The position numbers and the translations under genes were made by a program. The notes under the pieces were generated by a model that saw only the letters and a program-made list of their open reading frames with translations, did not search any database and was not told the DNA's origin. A DNA stretch of 64,000 bases from Mucilaginibacter sp. OK098 (GTDB taxonomy: Bacteria > Bacteroidota > Bacteroidia > Sphingobacteriales > Sphingobacteriaceae): NCBI RefSeq assembly GCF_900142915.1, contig NZ_FRCM01000001.1:248001-312000 (forward strand), read 5' to 3'. Below, piece by piece: positions 45,652-55,573 of the stretch. The number at the start of each line of letters is the position of its first letter. The first letter of the stretch is position 1.

Positions 45652-46788
45652 ATGAGTTTCTTTTCCAGATTTAGAAGGATCACTTCTACAGGCAAGTATT
45701 TGCCATTTATTGATGGCCTTAGATTTATAGCAATTACGCCTGTTGTATTAAGCCATATTTTTCATTTAATTATGGTGAAAAAAAATATCCCGCAAAGCCA
45801 CATAAATTCCTTTTTATGGAATCCGGTAAATAATGGTGGCCAGGGCGTTCAGATTTTTTTTGCAATAAGTGGATTTATTTTAGCCATTCCATTTATTTCT
45901 TATCACCTGGGAATTTCCCAAAAAAGTATCTCAATAAAAGGTTACTTTCTAAGGCGTCTGACAAGATTAGAACCCCCATATATTATATCCATGCTGTTTT
46001 TCTTTATGGTTTTAATTGTTACGCATAAAAATGCCTTTTCAGAGCTTTTTCCTCATTTAATTGCGTCTCTGTTTTATGTTCATAATATTATTTACGGCAA
46101 AGGAAGTGATATAAATACGGTAGCCTGGTCTCTGGAAGTTGAAATACAATTTTATATCCTGGCTCCTCTTATTTTCCTCATCTTTAAATCAAATCAACTT
46201 TTAAGAAGATCTGTAATTGTTTTGTTTATAATAACATTTGCTTTTTTAAATGCTTATTTTGATATCTACTATAGAACATTATTGGGGCAATTTCAATTTT
46301 TCTTAATAGGTGTACTTGCTGCAGATATTTATTTAACTCAAAAAGACACCAACATAATTAAGCAACTTAACAGGCCGCTGATCTTTGTTTTTTGTTTGAG
46401 CATTTTATTATTTATTAATTATAGAGATAGTTTTTTTTCTCAGTTATTATTCCTTTTCGACCTGTTAGTCCTTTTTTTATGCTCAATTTCATCAAATTTG
46501 AAAAACAAATTTTTGAAGAGTGATATAATTACTTTTACTGGTGGAATGTGTTACAGCATATACTTAATACATTATCCATTGATATCTCTTATTGGTAATA
46601 AAATCATCACCAAAATTTATTTCAATAATATTGTCCTCGATTTTATAATTAGTAGTTTGATTATTGTTCCTGTGATTTTTTTCACTTCAGTTGGTTTTTA
46701 TATTTTATTTGAACGACCATTTATGGACAAAGAATGGTATAAAAAAATATTTGTTTTTAAGAATAAAAAAAGAAAATTAAATTTTTGA
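45652..46788 (+). CDS. Acyltransferase-3 family membrane O-acyltransferase
   Basis: 378 residues with about ten membrane segments. The family start is clear: YLPFIDGLRFIAITPVVLSHIFH (~17-39, with the conserved D-G-R-x(n)-H), FFAISGFILA (~71) and LRRLTRLEPPY (~101-112, R-R-x-x-R-x-x-P), VAWSLEVEIQFYI (~156). Such enzymes O-acetylate sugars of lipopolysaccharide or exopolysaccharide. It overlaps the next ORF's TTG but not its preferred ATG. Confidence 0.92.
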   Translation: MSFFSRFRRITSTGKYLPFIDGLRFIAITPVVLSHIFHLIMVKKNIPQSHINSFLWNPVNNGGQGVQIFFAISGFILAIPFISYHLGISQKSISIKGYFLRRLTRLEPPYIISMLFFFMVLIVTHKNAFSELFPHLIASLFYVHNIIYGKGSDINTVAWSLEVEIQFYILAPLIFLIFKSNQLLRRSVIVLFIITFAFLNAYFDIYYRTLLGQFQFFLIGVLAADIYLTQKDTNIIKQLNRPLIFVFCLSILLFINYRDSFFSQLLFLFDLLVLFLCSISSNLKNKFLKSDIITFTGGMCYSIYLIHYPLISLIGNKIITKIYFNNIVLDFIISSLIIVPVIFFTSVGFYILFERPFMDKEWYKKIFVFKNKKRKLNF

Positions 46789-46790
46789 GT

Positions 46791-47882
46791 ATGCTGATAG
46801 ATATTATTGCGGGTGCACGCCCTAACTTTATGAAAATATCTCCTGTCATTGATTCCATTGAGCGGGCAAAGAAAGACGGTAAGGATATATTATACAGACT
46901 TATTCATACCGGTCAGCATTATGATAAAAATATGAGCGGGAGCTTTTTTGACCAATTGGGTATTCCTCATCCTGACATTAACCTGGGTGCAGGCGGTGGC
47001 TCGCAAGCGGAACAAACCGCTGCCATCATGATTGGCTACGAAAAAGTACTACTTGACAAAAAAGCCGATTTGTGTTTGGTGGTTGGGGATGTAACCTCAA
47101 CAATGGCTTGCGCCATTGTTGCTCAGAAACTGCTGGTAAAGGTTGCGCATATTGAAGCCGGCATCCGCTCTGGTGATTGGACGATGCCGGAAGAAATAAA
47201 TAGGATGGTAACTGATGCTATAACTAACTACTTTTTTACCACATCGGCTATCGCAGACCGAAATCTAAGAAATGCAGGTGTTGGTGATGAAAGAATATTC
47301 TTTGTAGGTAATACCATGATTGACACATTGCTTAAAAATCGCAATCGTTTTATAAAACCGGCAATATGGGATAAGTTGGGACTGGAAACAGGACAATACT
47401 TAGTTATTACGCTTCACAGGCCTGCCAATGTGGACGAAGAGGGTAAGTTAAAGGAATTAATGGAACAGATACTTATCCATACACAAAACTTACCATTAAT
47501 TTTCCCGGTACATCCGCGAACTGCTCAAACTTTAAATATTTTAGGTATTGGGGATGCCAACCTGCATATGATTGAGCCTTTAAGTTACCTGGAATTTAAT
47601 TATTTGGTTGAACGGGCTAAGGCCGTAATAACTGATTCGGGCGGTATTACTGAGGAAACAACGGTAATGGGTGTACCTTGTATTACTTTGCGGGATAATA
47701 CAGAAAGGCCCGAAACTATTACAATTGGTACTAACGAGCTTATAGGTACCGATCCGAAGGCAATTGAACCGGCAATGAAAAAACTGTTTTCCGGCCAATG
47801 GAAAAAAGGGGGGATCCCGCCTTTGTGGGATGGCAAAACAGCAGATCGTATTGTTGAATGCCTGTTACAATTACAATTTTAA
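46791..47882 (+). CDS. wecB: Non-hydrolysing UDP-GlcNAc 2-epimerase
   Basis: 363 residues from ATG 46791 (MLIDIIAGARPNFMKI); a TTG two codons earlier overlaps the upstream stop. GARPNFMKISP (~8), GQHYD (~42), VVGDVTSTMACA (~96), HIEAGIRSGDWTMPEEINR (~119), HRPANVDEEG (~209) and DSGGITEETTVMGVPCITLR (~276-296). It interconverts UDP-GlcNAc and UDP-ManNAc. With the dehydrogenase at 29481 this would give UDP-ManNAcA; the pairing is inferred because the genes are far apart in the locus. Confidence 0.92.
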   Translation: MLIDIIAGARPNFMKISPVIDSIERAKKDGKDILYRLIHTGQHYDKNMSGSFFDQLGIPHPDINLGAGGGSQAEQTAAIMIGYEKVLLDKKADLCLVVGDVTSTMACAIVAQKLLVKVAHIEAGIRSGDWTMPEEINRMVTDAITNYFFTTSAIADRNLRNAGVGDERIFFVGNTMIDTLLKNRNRFIKPAIWDKLGLETGQYLVITLHRPANVDEEGKLKELMEQILIHTQNLPLIFPVHPRTAQTLNILGIGDANLHMIEPLSYLEFNYLVERAKAVITDSGGITEETTVMGVPCITLRDNTERPETITIGTNELIGTDPKAIEPAMKKLFSGQWKKGGIPPLWDGKTADRIVECLLQLQF

Positions 47883-47917
47883 CCTTAAGTTTTACCAGCT
47901 GTAAATTTAGTAATCAA

Positions 47918-49753
47918 ATGTGTGGGATTTTTGGATTTATAAATTATAGTAATCAAAGTAACAGCCATGGATCAGGCGCTTTAAAAAAAGCATTGGATAT
48001 AGTTAGTTATCGCGGTCCGGATTATTCAGGCTACAGGGAATTTACATCAGATATTGATAACGGCTCTTTCCTGTTTCTTGGGCATAATCGCTTATCAATA
48101 ATTGATCTGTCTGATGCTGGTAATCAACCATTTTCTATCGATAACCGGTACCATATAATTTTTAACGGTGAAATATATAACTACCTTGAATTACGTGATG
48201 AGTTACTGAAAAAGGGGTATGTGTTTAAAACACATTCTGATACCGAGGTACTTCTGAATATGTACATTGATAGTGGTACCAGCCGTTTTAATGAACTGAA
48301 CGGAATGTGGTCATTTGTGATCTATGACCAGGTGAATAACCGGGTTGTGGCAAGCAGAGACCGGTTTGGTGTAAAGCCAATGTATATTTTGGAGCAGGAT
48401 GGCACAATTTTTCTGGCATCTGAGATCAAGCAGCTACTTCTTTTCCAGCATAAGCAACAAGCAAACAGCCAGGTGCTATCCCATTATCTTTATAATTATT
48501 TGCTTGATTATAATGATGAAACCTTTTTTAATGGCATAAAAAAGCTGCCGGCCATGCATACTATGGTGATTGATCTGCAAACAGGACAAAAAACGCTTGA
48601 GCCGTATTGGGAATTTACTGATATCGATTTTAGCCATCACGGTGAACAGGATATCATTGACGAGTATAAAACCTTACTTACATCGGCTGTAGCAATCAGG
48701 CTTCGCAGTGATGTGAAAGTTGGGAACACGTTAAGCGGCGGCCTTGATTCATCAAGTATTGCTGTTTTAGCACATCAGTTAACAGGAGGTAACATTTATA
48801 ATTACTCGGTTATAAGTAATAACAAAGCCGTTTCTGAAGAGAAATATGTTGATTACCTGGTAGATCATAACGCAATTAATGTCCATAAGATAAATTTTGA
48901 CCAAATAGACCCCTGGGAAGCTGTTGATCAGGTTATCTGGCATCATGATGAGCCTATATTATCCTTAAGTACTGTAGCTCATTTCAAAATGCTTGAGAGC
49001 CTTAAACGGGAAAGTGATATTATCGTTGTTCTAAGTGGTCAGGGGGGAGATGAATCATTAGCCGGGTATAATAAATACTTTTTCTTTAATATTAAAGATC
49101 TGATTGCAAAAGGCAGGTATGCTGAGGCTTTTTTTGAAATGGCTAAGCTATTTCCAAGAATGCGTTATGAATTTAACTGGAATTTTGCTAAAAGATATAT
49201 TCCGGTTTTAAACCGAATGAAAAATAATGCCGATGTTTTAAATAAGATCTTAAAAATCGACAAAACGTATTTAAATATCGGATCGGCTAAGGATTTGAAA
49301 TCAAGACAAAAAATCGATATACAACAATATTCAGTACCCGCTTTGTGTCATTATGAAGATCGGAATTCAATGGCACACTCCCTTGAAATAAGGCTTCCAT
49401 TTTTAGATTATCGTTTGGTTAATTTTAGCTTAAACCTGCCTAATAATTTGAAAATAAAAGGAGCTGTAAATAAGCAGGTACTTCGCAGGTCAATGAGTGA
49501 GCTTCCCCAGGCTGTAAGGTATCGATTTGATAAAAAAGGATTTACAATTGATGAAAAAGGCCACCAGGATCACCGTTTTTTTGAGTTGCTTGATAAAACA
49601 TTTCAACAATCAGCTTTAGCTGACCTGGGATATATTGATATTAACAAGTTGCGTGCTGAAAGCGATAAGATGCGAGGAGGTAAAAGTTCATTATGGGAAA
49701 GGGATTTGCATCGTTTATTATTCGCCGAAATTTGGGCCAAAAAATTCCTATAA
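47918..49753 (+). CDS. asnB: Asparagine-synthetase-type glutamine amidotransferase
   Basis: 611 residues from ATG 47918; this start gives MCGIFGF with Cys2 as the Ntn-type glutaminase nucleophile, whereas the longer frame from 47858 would bury it. Glutaminase domain 1-~210 (SYRGPDYSG, GHNRLSIIDLS, FNGEIYNYLELR, HSDTEVLL); synthetase domain with the ATP pyrophosphatase SGGLDSSSIA (~271) and LSGQGGDESLAGYNKY (~374). Enzymes of this kind inside polysaccharide loci are thought to amidate sugar uronic acids (for example WbpS in Pseudomonas O-antigen), more likely here than asparagine synthesis. Confidence 0.9.
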   Translation: MCGIFGFINYSNQSNSHGSGALKKALDIVSYRGPDYSGYREFTSDIDNGSFLFLGHNRLSIIDLSDAGNQPFSIDNRYHIIFNGEIYNYLELRDELLKKGYVFKTHSDTEVLLNMYIDSGTSRFNELNGMWSFVIYDQVNNRVVASRDRFGVKPMYILEQDGTIFLASEIKQLLLFQHKQQANSQVLSHYLYNYLLDYNDETFFNGIKKLPAMHTMVIDLQTGQKTLEPYWEFTDIDFSHHGEQDIIDEYKTLLTSAVAIRLRSDVKVGNTLSGGLDSSSIAVLAHQLTGGNIYNYSVISNNKAVSEEKYVDYLVDHNAINVHKINFDQIDPWEAVDQVIWHHDEPILSLSTVAHFKMLESLKRESDIIVVLSGQGGDESLAGYNKYFFFNIKDLIAKGRYAEAFFEMAKLFPRMRYEFNWNFAKRYIPVLNRMKNNADVLNKILKIDKTYLNIGSAKDLKSRQKIDIQQYSVPALCHYEDRNSMAHSLEIRLPFLDYRLVNFSLNLPNNLKIKGAVNKQVLRRSMSELPQAVRYRFDKKGFTIDEKGHQDHRFFELLDKTFQQSALADLGYIDINKLRAESDKMRGGKSSLWERDLHRLLFAEIWAKKFL

Positions 49754-51672
49754 TGAATAATCTTAAAAATAAGCTAAAAACATATAAGGAATTGTTTAAT
49801 CAATTTGGCCCAAGGTATGCCGCCTTTAGGTTAAAATATGAAATAAGTAAAAAATCAGGCCTTTATAAGTCCAGGTTTCCGGTACATTTCAAAATTAAAC
49901 AGTATATAGATTTAGATAATTGGCGACAATCGTATTCAGATAAATTCATTACGCCAGCTAAGGAAGACTTTGATAAAGCGGGAATATCCAGATCTGATAA
50001 GTTGCAGTTTCAGCTATCAAAAATATTGAAGGGCGAAATTTTGTTTTTTAATTTTGATTGGAAACATATTGGGTTTGAAAATGATTGGAAAGAGCACCCG
50101 GTTTCAAAATATAATTACCCATTAGTGCATTGGACTAAAATGCCCATTTATGATAAAGATACCGGAGATATTAAGTATGTGTGGGAAAAATCCAAATTTT
50201 CGTATCTTTTGTATGTTTTACGTAATGATTTGCATAATAATCAAGATCACTCATCATTCGTATTCAATGAAATCGAACGTTGGATAGATCAAAATAAACC
50301 CAACATTGGGCCGCAGTATATTTGTAGCCAGGAAATGGGTATCCGGTTGATTAACTGGTGTTTTGCAATTTTTTTTTATAAGAATTCGCCGGCATTAAAC
50401 CAGGATTTACTAAATAAAATATTGACCTCTATTGATGCGCAGATAGCACATGTTTTTACCAACATAAATTTTTCACGTATTGCCGTTCGCAACAATCATG
50501 CTGTAACAGAAACCTTAAGTCTTTATCTGATCAGCCTTTATTTTCCATTTTTACCAAATTCAGCAAAGTATAAAATAGCCGGTAAGCGGTGGTTTGAGCA
50601 GGAAATAGCGTATCAACTATTTGATGATGGTACCGATTCTCAATATTCTTTTAATTATCATCGTGTAAAGGTGCAATTATTAAGCCTGGCTATTAGTTCG
50701 GCTAAGGTGAACGATGAAAAATTAGACGAGAAGGTTTACCGGAAGGCTGAGCAATCACTCAAGTTTTTGTATCAGCAGGTGAGTAATTTCAACACGGGCA
50801 GTTTAACCAATTTTGGTGCTAATGATGGTTCCATCTATTTTAAATTGAATGATTGTGATTATAATAACTATCTGCCTCAATTAAATGCATTAGCATCATT
50901 GCTGGAGCTTAAACTTGCAGATATTAGTTCTGATGTGGAAGTACTTGAGGATGAACTTTGGTTTATGCAAAAACTGAGAACCAAACAATCTCCCCAAAGC
51001 ACACTTAATGTTAAACAGGGAATGATCTATTATCCGGAAGGTGGGTATGTTCAAATGCGGGATAAATTATCAGTATCTTTTTTAAAAACACCGGAATTAA
51101 AATTCAGAGCGGCTCAAAATGATTTGTTCCATGTTGATATTTGGGTAGATGGTGTAAATCTATTCAGGGACGCGGGATCATATTTATACAATACCACCGA
51201 AGAAAACAGCATGTATTTCAACGGGGTAAAGGGGCACAACACAGTTGCTGTAAATGGCATTAACCATATGTTTAAAGGCCCGCGGTTTACCTGGCTTTAT
51301 AAGCCTGAACATTTAAATACCCGGGTAACTGAGACGGAGGAGTTTTACGAAGTTATATCAGTTATGAAACTGGTTTTTCCACAACAATACACTCTTCAAA
51401 GAACTATGAGAAAATTCAAGTCTGGTTTAAAATGGGAAATTGAGGATAGACTTAATGAGAAACAAATGACCTCTATAGAACAATATTGGAATATTAATCC
51501 AAATTCACATTTTCCAACAAAAATTACCAGTATAGATGTTGAGGGTAACACTTTAACACCTTTAATTACTAAAGGGCACTATTCTGGTTATTACGGTTAT
51601 AAGCAGGAATCTATATTACAAACATACATTTCAGCGCAGGGATATATTAAAACAACTATTACTATTGAGTAA
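49753..51672 (+). CDS. Heparinase II/III-family protein
   Basis: 639 residues from ATG 49753, overlapping the previous stop by one base (TAATG); a longer frame starts inside asnB. No signal peptide. The N-terminal ~400 residues are an alpha-toroid (YICSQEMGIRLINWCFAIFF; NHAVTETLSLYLISLYFPF; YQLFDDGTDSQYSFNYHRV). The C-terminal half is the Hepar_II_III beta domain (FHVDIWVDGVNLFRDAGSYL, YFNGVKGHNTVAVNG with the conserved His). Members cut uronate-containing glycans by elimination, but homologues in export loci are often of unknown role. Cytoplasmic location would be odd for a lyase. Confidence 0.88.
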   Translation: MNNLKNKLKTYKELFNQFGPRYAAFRLKYEISKKSGLYKSRFPVHFKIKQYIDLDNWRQSYSDKFITPAKEDFDKAGISRSDKLQFQLSKILKGEILFFNFDWKHIGFENDWKEHPVSKYNYPLVHWTKMPIYDKDTGDIKYVWEKSKFSYLLYVLRNDLHNNQDHSSFVFNEIERWIDQNKPNIGPQYICSQEMGIRLINWCFAIFFYKNSPALNQDLLNKILTSIDAQIAHVFTNINFSRIAVRNNHAVTETLSLYLISLYFPFLPNSAKYKIAGKRWFEQEIAYQLFDDGTDSQYSFNYHRVKVQLLSLAISSAKVNDEKLDEKVYRKAEQSLKFLYQQVSNFNTGSLTNFGANDGSIYFKLNDCDYNNYLPQLNALASLLELKLADISSDVEVLEDELWFMQKLRTKQSPQSTLNVKQGMIYYPEGGYVQMRDKLSVSFLKTPELKFRAAQNDLFHVDIWVDGVNLFRDAGSYLYNTTEENSMYFNGVKGHNTVAVNGINHMFKGPRFTWLYKPEHLNTRVTETEEFYEVISVMKLVFPQQYTLQRTMRKFKSGLKWEIEDRLNEKQMTSIEQYWNINPNSHFPTKITSIDVEGNTLTPLITKGHYSGYYGYKQESILQTYISAQGYIKTTITIE

Positions 51673-51684
51673 GTAATAAAAAAA

Positions 51685-52920
51685 ATGAAGATATTATTAC
51701 TACATCAGTATTTCCTGGAGCAGGATGACTCCGGAGGCTCCCGGTTTAATGAACTAACAGCACAATGGACAGACCAGGGAAATGAGGTTACCGTTATTGC
51801 GGGTATGATGCATTACAATGGAAATGAAAAAAGGCCGGAATATAAGGGAAAGTGGTTTAAAAAAAATCAACAGGGAAAAGTTTCAGTTTGGCGTACCCAT
51901 GTTTCTGAAAGCTATAACGCTGGCTTTGTTGGGCGCTTATGGGGCTATTTCTCATTTGTGTTTTCTGCTTTTTGGGCTGGATTGTTTAAAGTAAAAGGCA
52001 AATATGATATTATCCTGGTTACGTCGCCGCCACTTTTTATTGGCATTACAGGTTATTTGCTTTCAAGGATAAAAAGGGTCCCCTTTGTATTTGAAATAAG
52101 AGACCTATGGCCAGAATCAGCTATTGATACCGGTGTAGTAACCAATAAATTTATTATCAGGCTTGCTTATGCGCTTGAGGCATTTATTTATAAAAAAGCT
52201 AAAAAAATAAATGTACTAACCCCGGCTTTCAGAAAAACGCTTATTGAAAAGAAAAATGTGTCTCCTGAGAAAATTATTTTTATCCCAAATGCGGCTGATT
52301 TTAGCTTATCTGACCATTTACTTGAAACTTTTGATACGGAGCTATTTAGGAAAGAGCATGGTTGGGATGGGAAATTTGTAATAACCTACGTAGGAGCGCA
52401 TGGCGTTGCCAATCATCTGGAACAAGTGCTTGAAACTGCTGACTTATTAAGAGATACAAATGTATTATTTGTTTTAATAGGGCAGGGGATGCAGAAAGAT
52501 CATTTGAAAAGCTTGGCTCTGAAAATGGAGTTAATTAATGTTTTGTTTTTAGACCCTGTAGCTAAAGCTGAAGTGTTCAAATATATTTTTGCATCAGATA
52601 TGGGAACATCGGTTTTAAAAAATGTTGAAACTTTTAAAACAGTTTACTCTAATAAAACATTTGATTATATGGCATGTAAAAAACCAATTTTAATGGCTAT
52701 AGATGGTGTATCAAGAGAGTTAGTTGAAGAGGCTGGTGCAGGTATATTTGTTGAGCCGGAAAACCCGGATGACTTTGCGAAAAAGGTTAGGCTGTACTTG
52801 AATGATTCGGAAAGAATACAACTTGAGGGCGAGGCTGGCTATTTATATGCAAAACAAAACTTTGATAGAAAGAACTTAGCCAATAAGTATATTGATTACC
52901 TGCAATTATTTAAAAACTAA
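51685..52920 (+). CDS. GT4-family glycosyltransferase
   Basis: 411 residues. N-terminal acceptor domain [20 protein letters not shown] (~1-20), EIRDLWPES (~139-147), [15 protein letters not shown]-terminal GT-B donor domain [20 protein letters not shown] (~231), [33 protein letters not shown] (~290) and [19 protein letters not shown] (~328). This matches the WcaI/WbuB-like branch of retaining glycosyltransferases. It would add one sugar of the repeat unit on the cytoplasmic side; donor unknown. Confidence 0.9.
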   Translation: MKILLLHQYFLEQDDSGGSRFNELTAQWTDQGNEVTVIAGMMHYNGNEKRPEYKGKWFKKNQQGKVSVWRTHVSESYNAGFVGRLWGYFSFVFSAFWAGLFKVKGKYDIILVTSPPLFIGITGYLLSRIKRVPFVFEIRDLWPESAIDTGVVTNKFIIRLAYALEAFIYKKAKKINVLTPAFRKTLIEKKNVSPEKIIFIPNAADFSLSDHLLETFDTELFRKEHGWDGKFVITYVGAHGVANHLEQVLETADLLRDTNVLFVLIGQGMQKDHLKSLALKMELINVLFLDPVAKAEVFKYIFASDMGTSVLKNVETFKTVYSNKTFDYMACKKPILMAIDGVSRELVEEAGAGIFVEPENPDDFAKKVRLYLNDSERIQLEGEAGYLYAKQNFDRKNLANKYIDYLQLFKN

Positions 52921-52922
52921 GA

Positions 52923-53534
52923 ATGCTCGCTATTATTTATAAACGTTTTTTTAAGTTATTATTTGATGTAATTATTGGCTTATTAGCCTTTATTATATTG
53001 TTGCCGGTTTTTTTATTGGTAATAATATTGTTACTAATTTTTAATGATGGCAACGTGTTTTTTTTTCAGACCCGGCCTGGCTTGAATGGTAAGATTTTTA
53101 AAATTATAAAATTTAAAACCATGAATGACCGTTGCGACAATTCAGGCGAATTGTTGCCTGATGCTGAAAGACTTACTGTTCTGGGTAAATTTATACGTAA
53201 GACCTCAATGGATGAGATACCCCAATTATTGAATGTGATTAAAGGCGATATGAGTTTGGTTGGCCCAAGGCCGTTGCTTATAGAATATCTCCCGCTATAT
53301 AATAATATCCAAAAAAAAAGACACGAAGTACGCCCTGGTATAACCGGATGGGCGCAGGTTAATGGCCGCAATGCTATTAGCTGGGAGAAAAAATTTGAAT
53401 ATGATGTATGGTATGTAACTAACATATCTTTTTTATTTGATATTAAAATATTATTTTTAACTATTAAAAAAATATTTAAGCCTGAAGGGGTCAATTCTGC
53501 AACCTCTGCAACAATGGAAAAATTTACAGGTTAA
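52923..53534 (+). CDS. pglC: Initiating phosphoglycosyl transferase (PglC/WcaJ C-terminal type)
   Basis: 203 residues. One N-terminal hydrophobic re-entrant segment (~13-38), then [13 protein letters not shown] (~60), the [25 protein letters not shown] block (~92-117, with the catalytic Asp-Glu) and [29 protein letters not shown] (~137-165). These are the signatures of small monotopic phosphoglycosyl transferases. Flanked by PglD-, PglE- and PglF-like genes, so the first sugar put on undecaprenyl phosphate is probably diNAc-bacillosamine. Starts 2 bases after the GT4 gene. Confidence 0.92.
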   Translation: MLAIIYKRFFKLLFDVIIGLLAFIILLPVFLLVIILLLIFNDGNVFFFQTRPGLNGKIFKIIKFKTMNDRCDNSGELLPDAERLTVLGKFIRKTSMDEIPQLLNVIKGDMSLVGPRPLLIEYLPLYNNIQKKRHEVRPGITGWAQVNGRNAISWEKKFEYDVWYVTNISFLFDIKILFLTIKKIFKPEGVNSATSATMEKFTG

Positions 53535-53575
53535 TAATATGGTAATTTACGGATTAATAATATGATATTATACGG
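53531..53575 (+). repeat. 23-base imperfect tandem duplication of the pglD start region
   Basis: TTAATAATATGGTAATTTAC+GG (53531-53552) and TTAATAATATGATATTATAC+GG (53554-53575) are adjacent copies. Each contains an ATG; the first opens an 8-codon frame (MVIYGLII) whose stop overlaps the second ATG (ATGA), and MVIYG echoes the true start MILYG. It looks like a recent duplication of a gene start that now forms a tiny upstream frame. Confidence 0.75.
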
Positions 53576-54167
53576 TGCTGGAGATCATGGTAAGGTTATT
53601 GTTGAAATATTAGAAGCTAATAATATTCAAGATATAGTTTTTTGGGATGATAATCCTAAGGGAGATTTATGGGAATTTAAAGTTTCTAAGTCATCAACTA
53701 ATATTATAGTAGATAAATATATGATTATTTCTATCGGTAATAATATAATAAGAAAAATTATTGCTGAAAAAACAAATAAACAGTTTAACTTTGCTAAAGC
53801 TATTCATCCAAATTCAGTAATTTCTCGACGTAGTGTAATTGGCCAGGGAAGTGTGGTAATGCCGGGAGGGATTATTAATGCAAATTCAATTATTGGCGAA
53901 CATGTAATTATAAATTCATGTGCGGTAGTTGAACATGACTGTGTACTTGCTGATTTTATCCATATATCACCTAACGCCTCAATTTGCGGAAATGTATCAA
54001 TAGGAGAAGGCACCCATGTTGGGGCCGGAGCTGTTATAATACAAGGCATAAAAATAGGTAAATGGTGTACAATTGGGGCTGGAGCGGTAATAATTAAGGA
54101 TATACCTGATTATGCTGTTGTAGTAGGTAATCCGGGTAAAATTATTAAATACAACCAATCAACCTAA
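53562..54167 (+). CDS. pglD: Bacillosamine-type acetyltransferase (PglD/NeuD family)
   Basis: 201 residues. LYGAGDHGKVIVEILEAN (~3-20) is the nucleotide-sugar-binding loop, followed by hexapeptide repeats from ~85 (VIGQGSVVMPGGIINANSII; VVEHDCVLADFIHI with the likely catalytic His; IGEGTHVGAGAVIIQGI). It should acetylate the 4-amino sugar made by the PglE-like enzyme using acetyl-CoA. Related to the LegH-like protein at 32934. The start codon lies in a duplicated segment, so translation may depend on the tiny frame before it. Confidence 0.9.
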   Translation: MILYGAGDHGKVIVEILEANNIQDIVFWDDNPKGDLWEFKVSKSSTNIIVDKYMIISIGNNIIRKIIAEKTNKQFNFAKAIHPNSVISRRSVIGQGSVVMPGGIINANSIIGEHVIINSCAVVEHDCVLADFIHISPNASICGNVSIGEGTHVGAGAVIIQGIKIGKWCTIGAGAVIIKDIPDYAVVVGNPGKIIKYNQST

Positions 54168-54176
54168 TAAAAATAT

Positions 54177-55304
54177 ATGAATCCAAAAATATGGCTTTCC
54201 AGTCCCCACATGGGGCAACAGGAGTTCGCTTTTGTAAAGGAGGCTTTTGATACCAACTGGATAGCCCCGTTAGGCCCTCTGGTTAATGGGTTTGAAAACG
54301 ACCTTGAATTATTTACAGGTTCAAAGTATGCCGCTGCTTTAAGTTCTGGCACAGCTGCTTTGCACCTTGCTTTAGTTATGCTTGATATTAAGATGGGTGA
54401 TGAAGTAATTTGTCAAACTCTTACCTTTTCGGCATCGGCAAATCCAATTGCTTATTTAGGCGCTATTCCTATATTTATTGATAGCGAACCAGAAACCTGG
54501 AATATGTGCCCGGATTTATTGGAAACCGCTATTAAAGATCGAATATTAAAGGGTAAAAAACCCAAGGCAATTATTGTAGTTCATATTTATGGGATGCCTG
54601 CTAAAATTGAAGAAATTGTGGCAATAGGCGATAAGTATGGAATACCCATTATTGAAGATGCTGCGGAAGCTTTAGGTTCAACTGTAAACGGGAGGTCAGT
54701 TGGTACATTTGGCCTTATGAGCATATTGTCATTTAATGGGAACAAGATCATTACGACCAGTGGTGGTGGGGCATTAATTTCTGACGATGAAAAATTTATT
54801 TGCCAGGCACGGTTTTTAGCAACCCAGGCAAGGGATGCTGCAGTGCATTATCAGCATTCGCAAATTGGATATAATTACAGAATGAGTAATGTATGCGCGG
54901 CTATTGGCAGGGGACAAATGCAGGTATTGCCTGAGCGAATTAAACAGAGAAGGAGGGTTTATGAATATTACCTGGAAAATCTGTCTGAAATACCGTGTGT
55001 TGATTTTTTACCTGAACCCGATGGCTCTTTTAGTAACAGATGGCTTACCGCTGTATTAATTGATTCATCTAAAGGTAATGGTGTAAACAGAGAAACAATT
55101 AGATTGTCTCTTGAAAAAGACAACATTGAATCGCGCCCATTATGGAAGCCAATGCATTTGCAGCCAGTATTTAAAGACTATCCTTCATACATCAATGGTA
55201 TAAGTGAACCTCTTTTTAATAATGGTTTATGTCTTCCATCTGGTTCGAATCTGAAAGATGAGGATTTAAAAAGGGTAGTTGATATTATTAAAAAACATTT
55301 TTAA
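54177..55304 (+). CDS. pglE: UDP-4-keto-sugar aminotransferase (PglE type, DegT/DnrJ)
   Basis: 375 residues. MNPKIWLSSPHMGQQEFAFV start, DTNWIAPLGPLVNGFE (~23-38), ALSSGTAALHLALV (~57), IIEDAAEALGS (~158) and SFNGNKIITTSGGGA (~180) with the PLP-binding Lys. The WLSSPHMG...E start is typical of aminotransferases in diNAc-bacillosamine and perosamine loci. With PglD-, PglC- and PglF-like neighbours this is the bacillosamine branch. It is paralogous to the LegC-like enzyme at 31808. Confidence 0.92.
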   Translation: MNPKIWLSSPHMGQQEFAFVKEAFDTNWIAPLGPLVNGFENDLELFTGSKYAAALSSGTAALHLALVMLDIKMGDEVICQTLTFSASANPIAYLGAIPIFIDSEPETWNMCPDLLETAIKDRILKGKKPKAIIVVHIYGMPAKIEEIVAIGDKYGIPIIEDAAEALGSTVNGRSVGTFGLMSILSFNGNKIITTSGGGALISDDEKFICQARFLATQARDAAVHYQHSQIGYNYRMSNVCAAIGRGQMQVLPERIKQRRRVYEYYLENLSEIPCVDFLPEPDGSFSNRWLTAVLIDSSKGNGVNRETIRLSLEKDNIESRPLWKPMHLQPVFKDYPSYINGISEPLFNNGLCLPSGSNLKDEDLKRVVDIIKKHF

Positions 55305-55573
55305 ACTTTTTTTGTTTACATAATTGAAAATTTTCTATTTTTTGGGCTTGAGAAGAATCCCTTTAATTAGATCAGTTAATAATAAATTTGATGGCTTATA
55401 CTAATACAAGTTTCATAATTGTACCATTCTTGTATGGGATATTATTACCAATTATTAAGTGTTAACATAACAATAAACATACTATTATTTATTAATATAA
55501 TATTTACAAGGGGATTTTATGTTTTTTTATAAAAAATATAATTCTACTTTTACTTTAGCTAAAAAATAGTCTT
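55305..55573. other. Intergenic region before pglF with possible leader frame
   Basis: 269 AT-rich bases. A 16-codon frame at 55519-55569 (MFFYKKYNSTFTLAKK) has AAGGGG five bases upstream and ends 4 bases before the pglF ATG; it could be a leader peptide. TACTTTTA around 55546 loosely resembles a -7 box. No terminator after pglE was seen. Confidence 0.35.
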
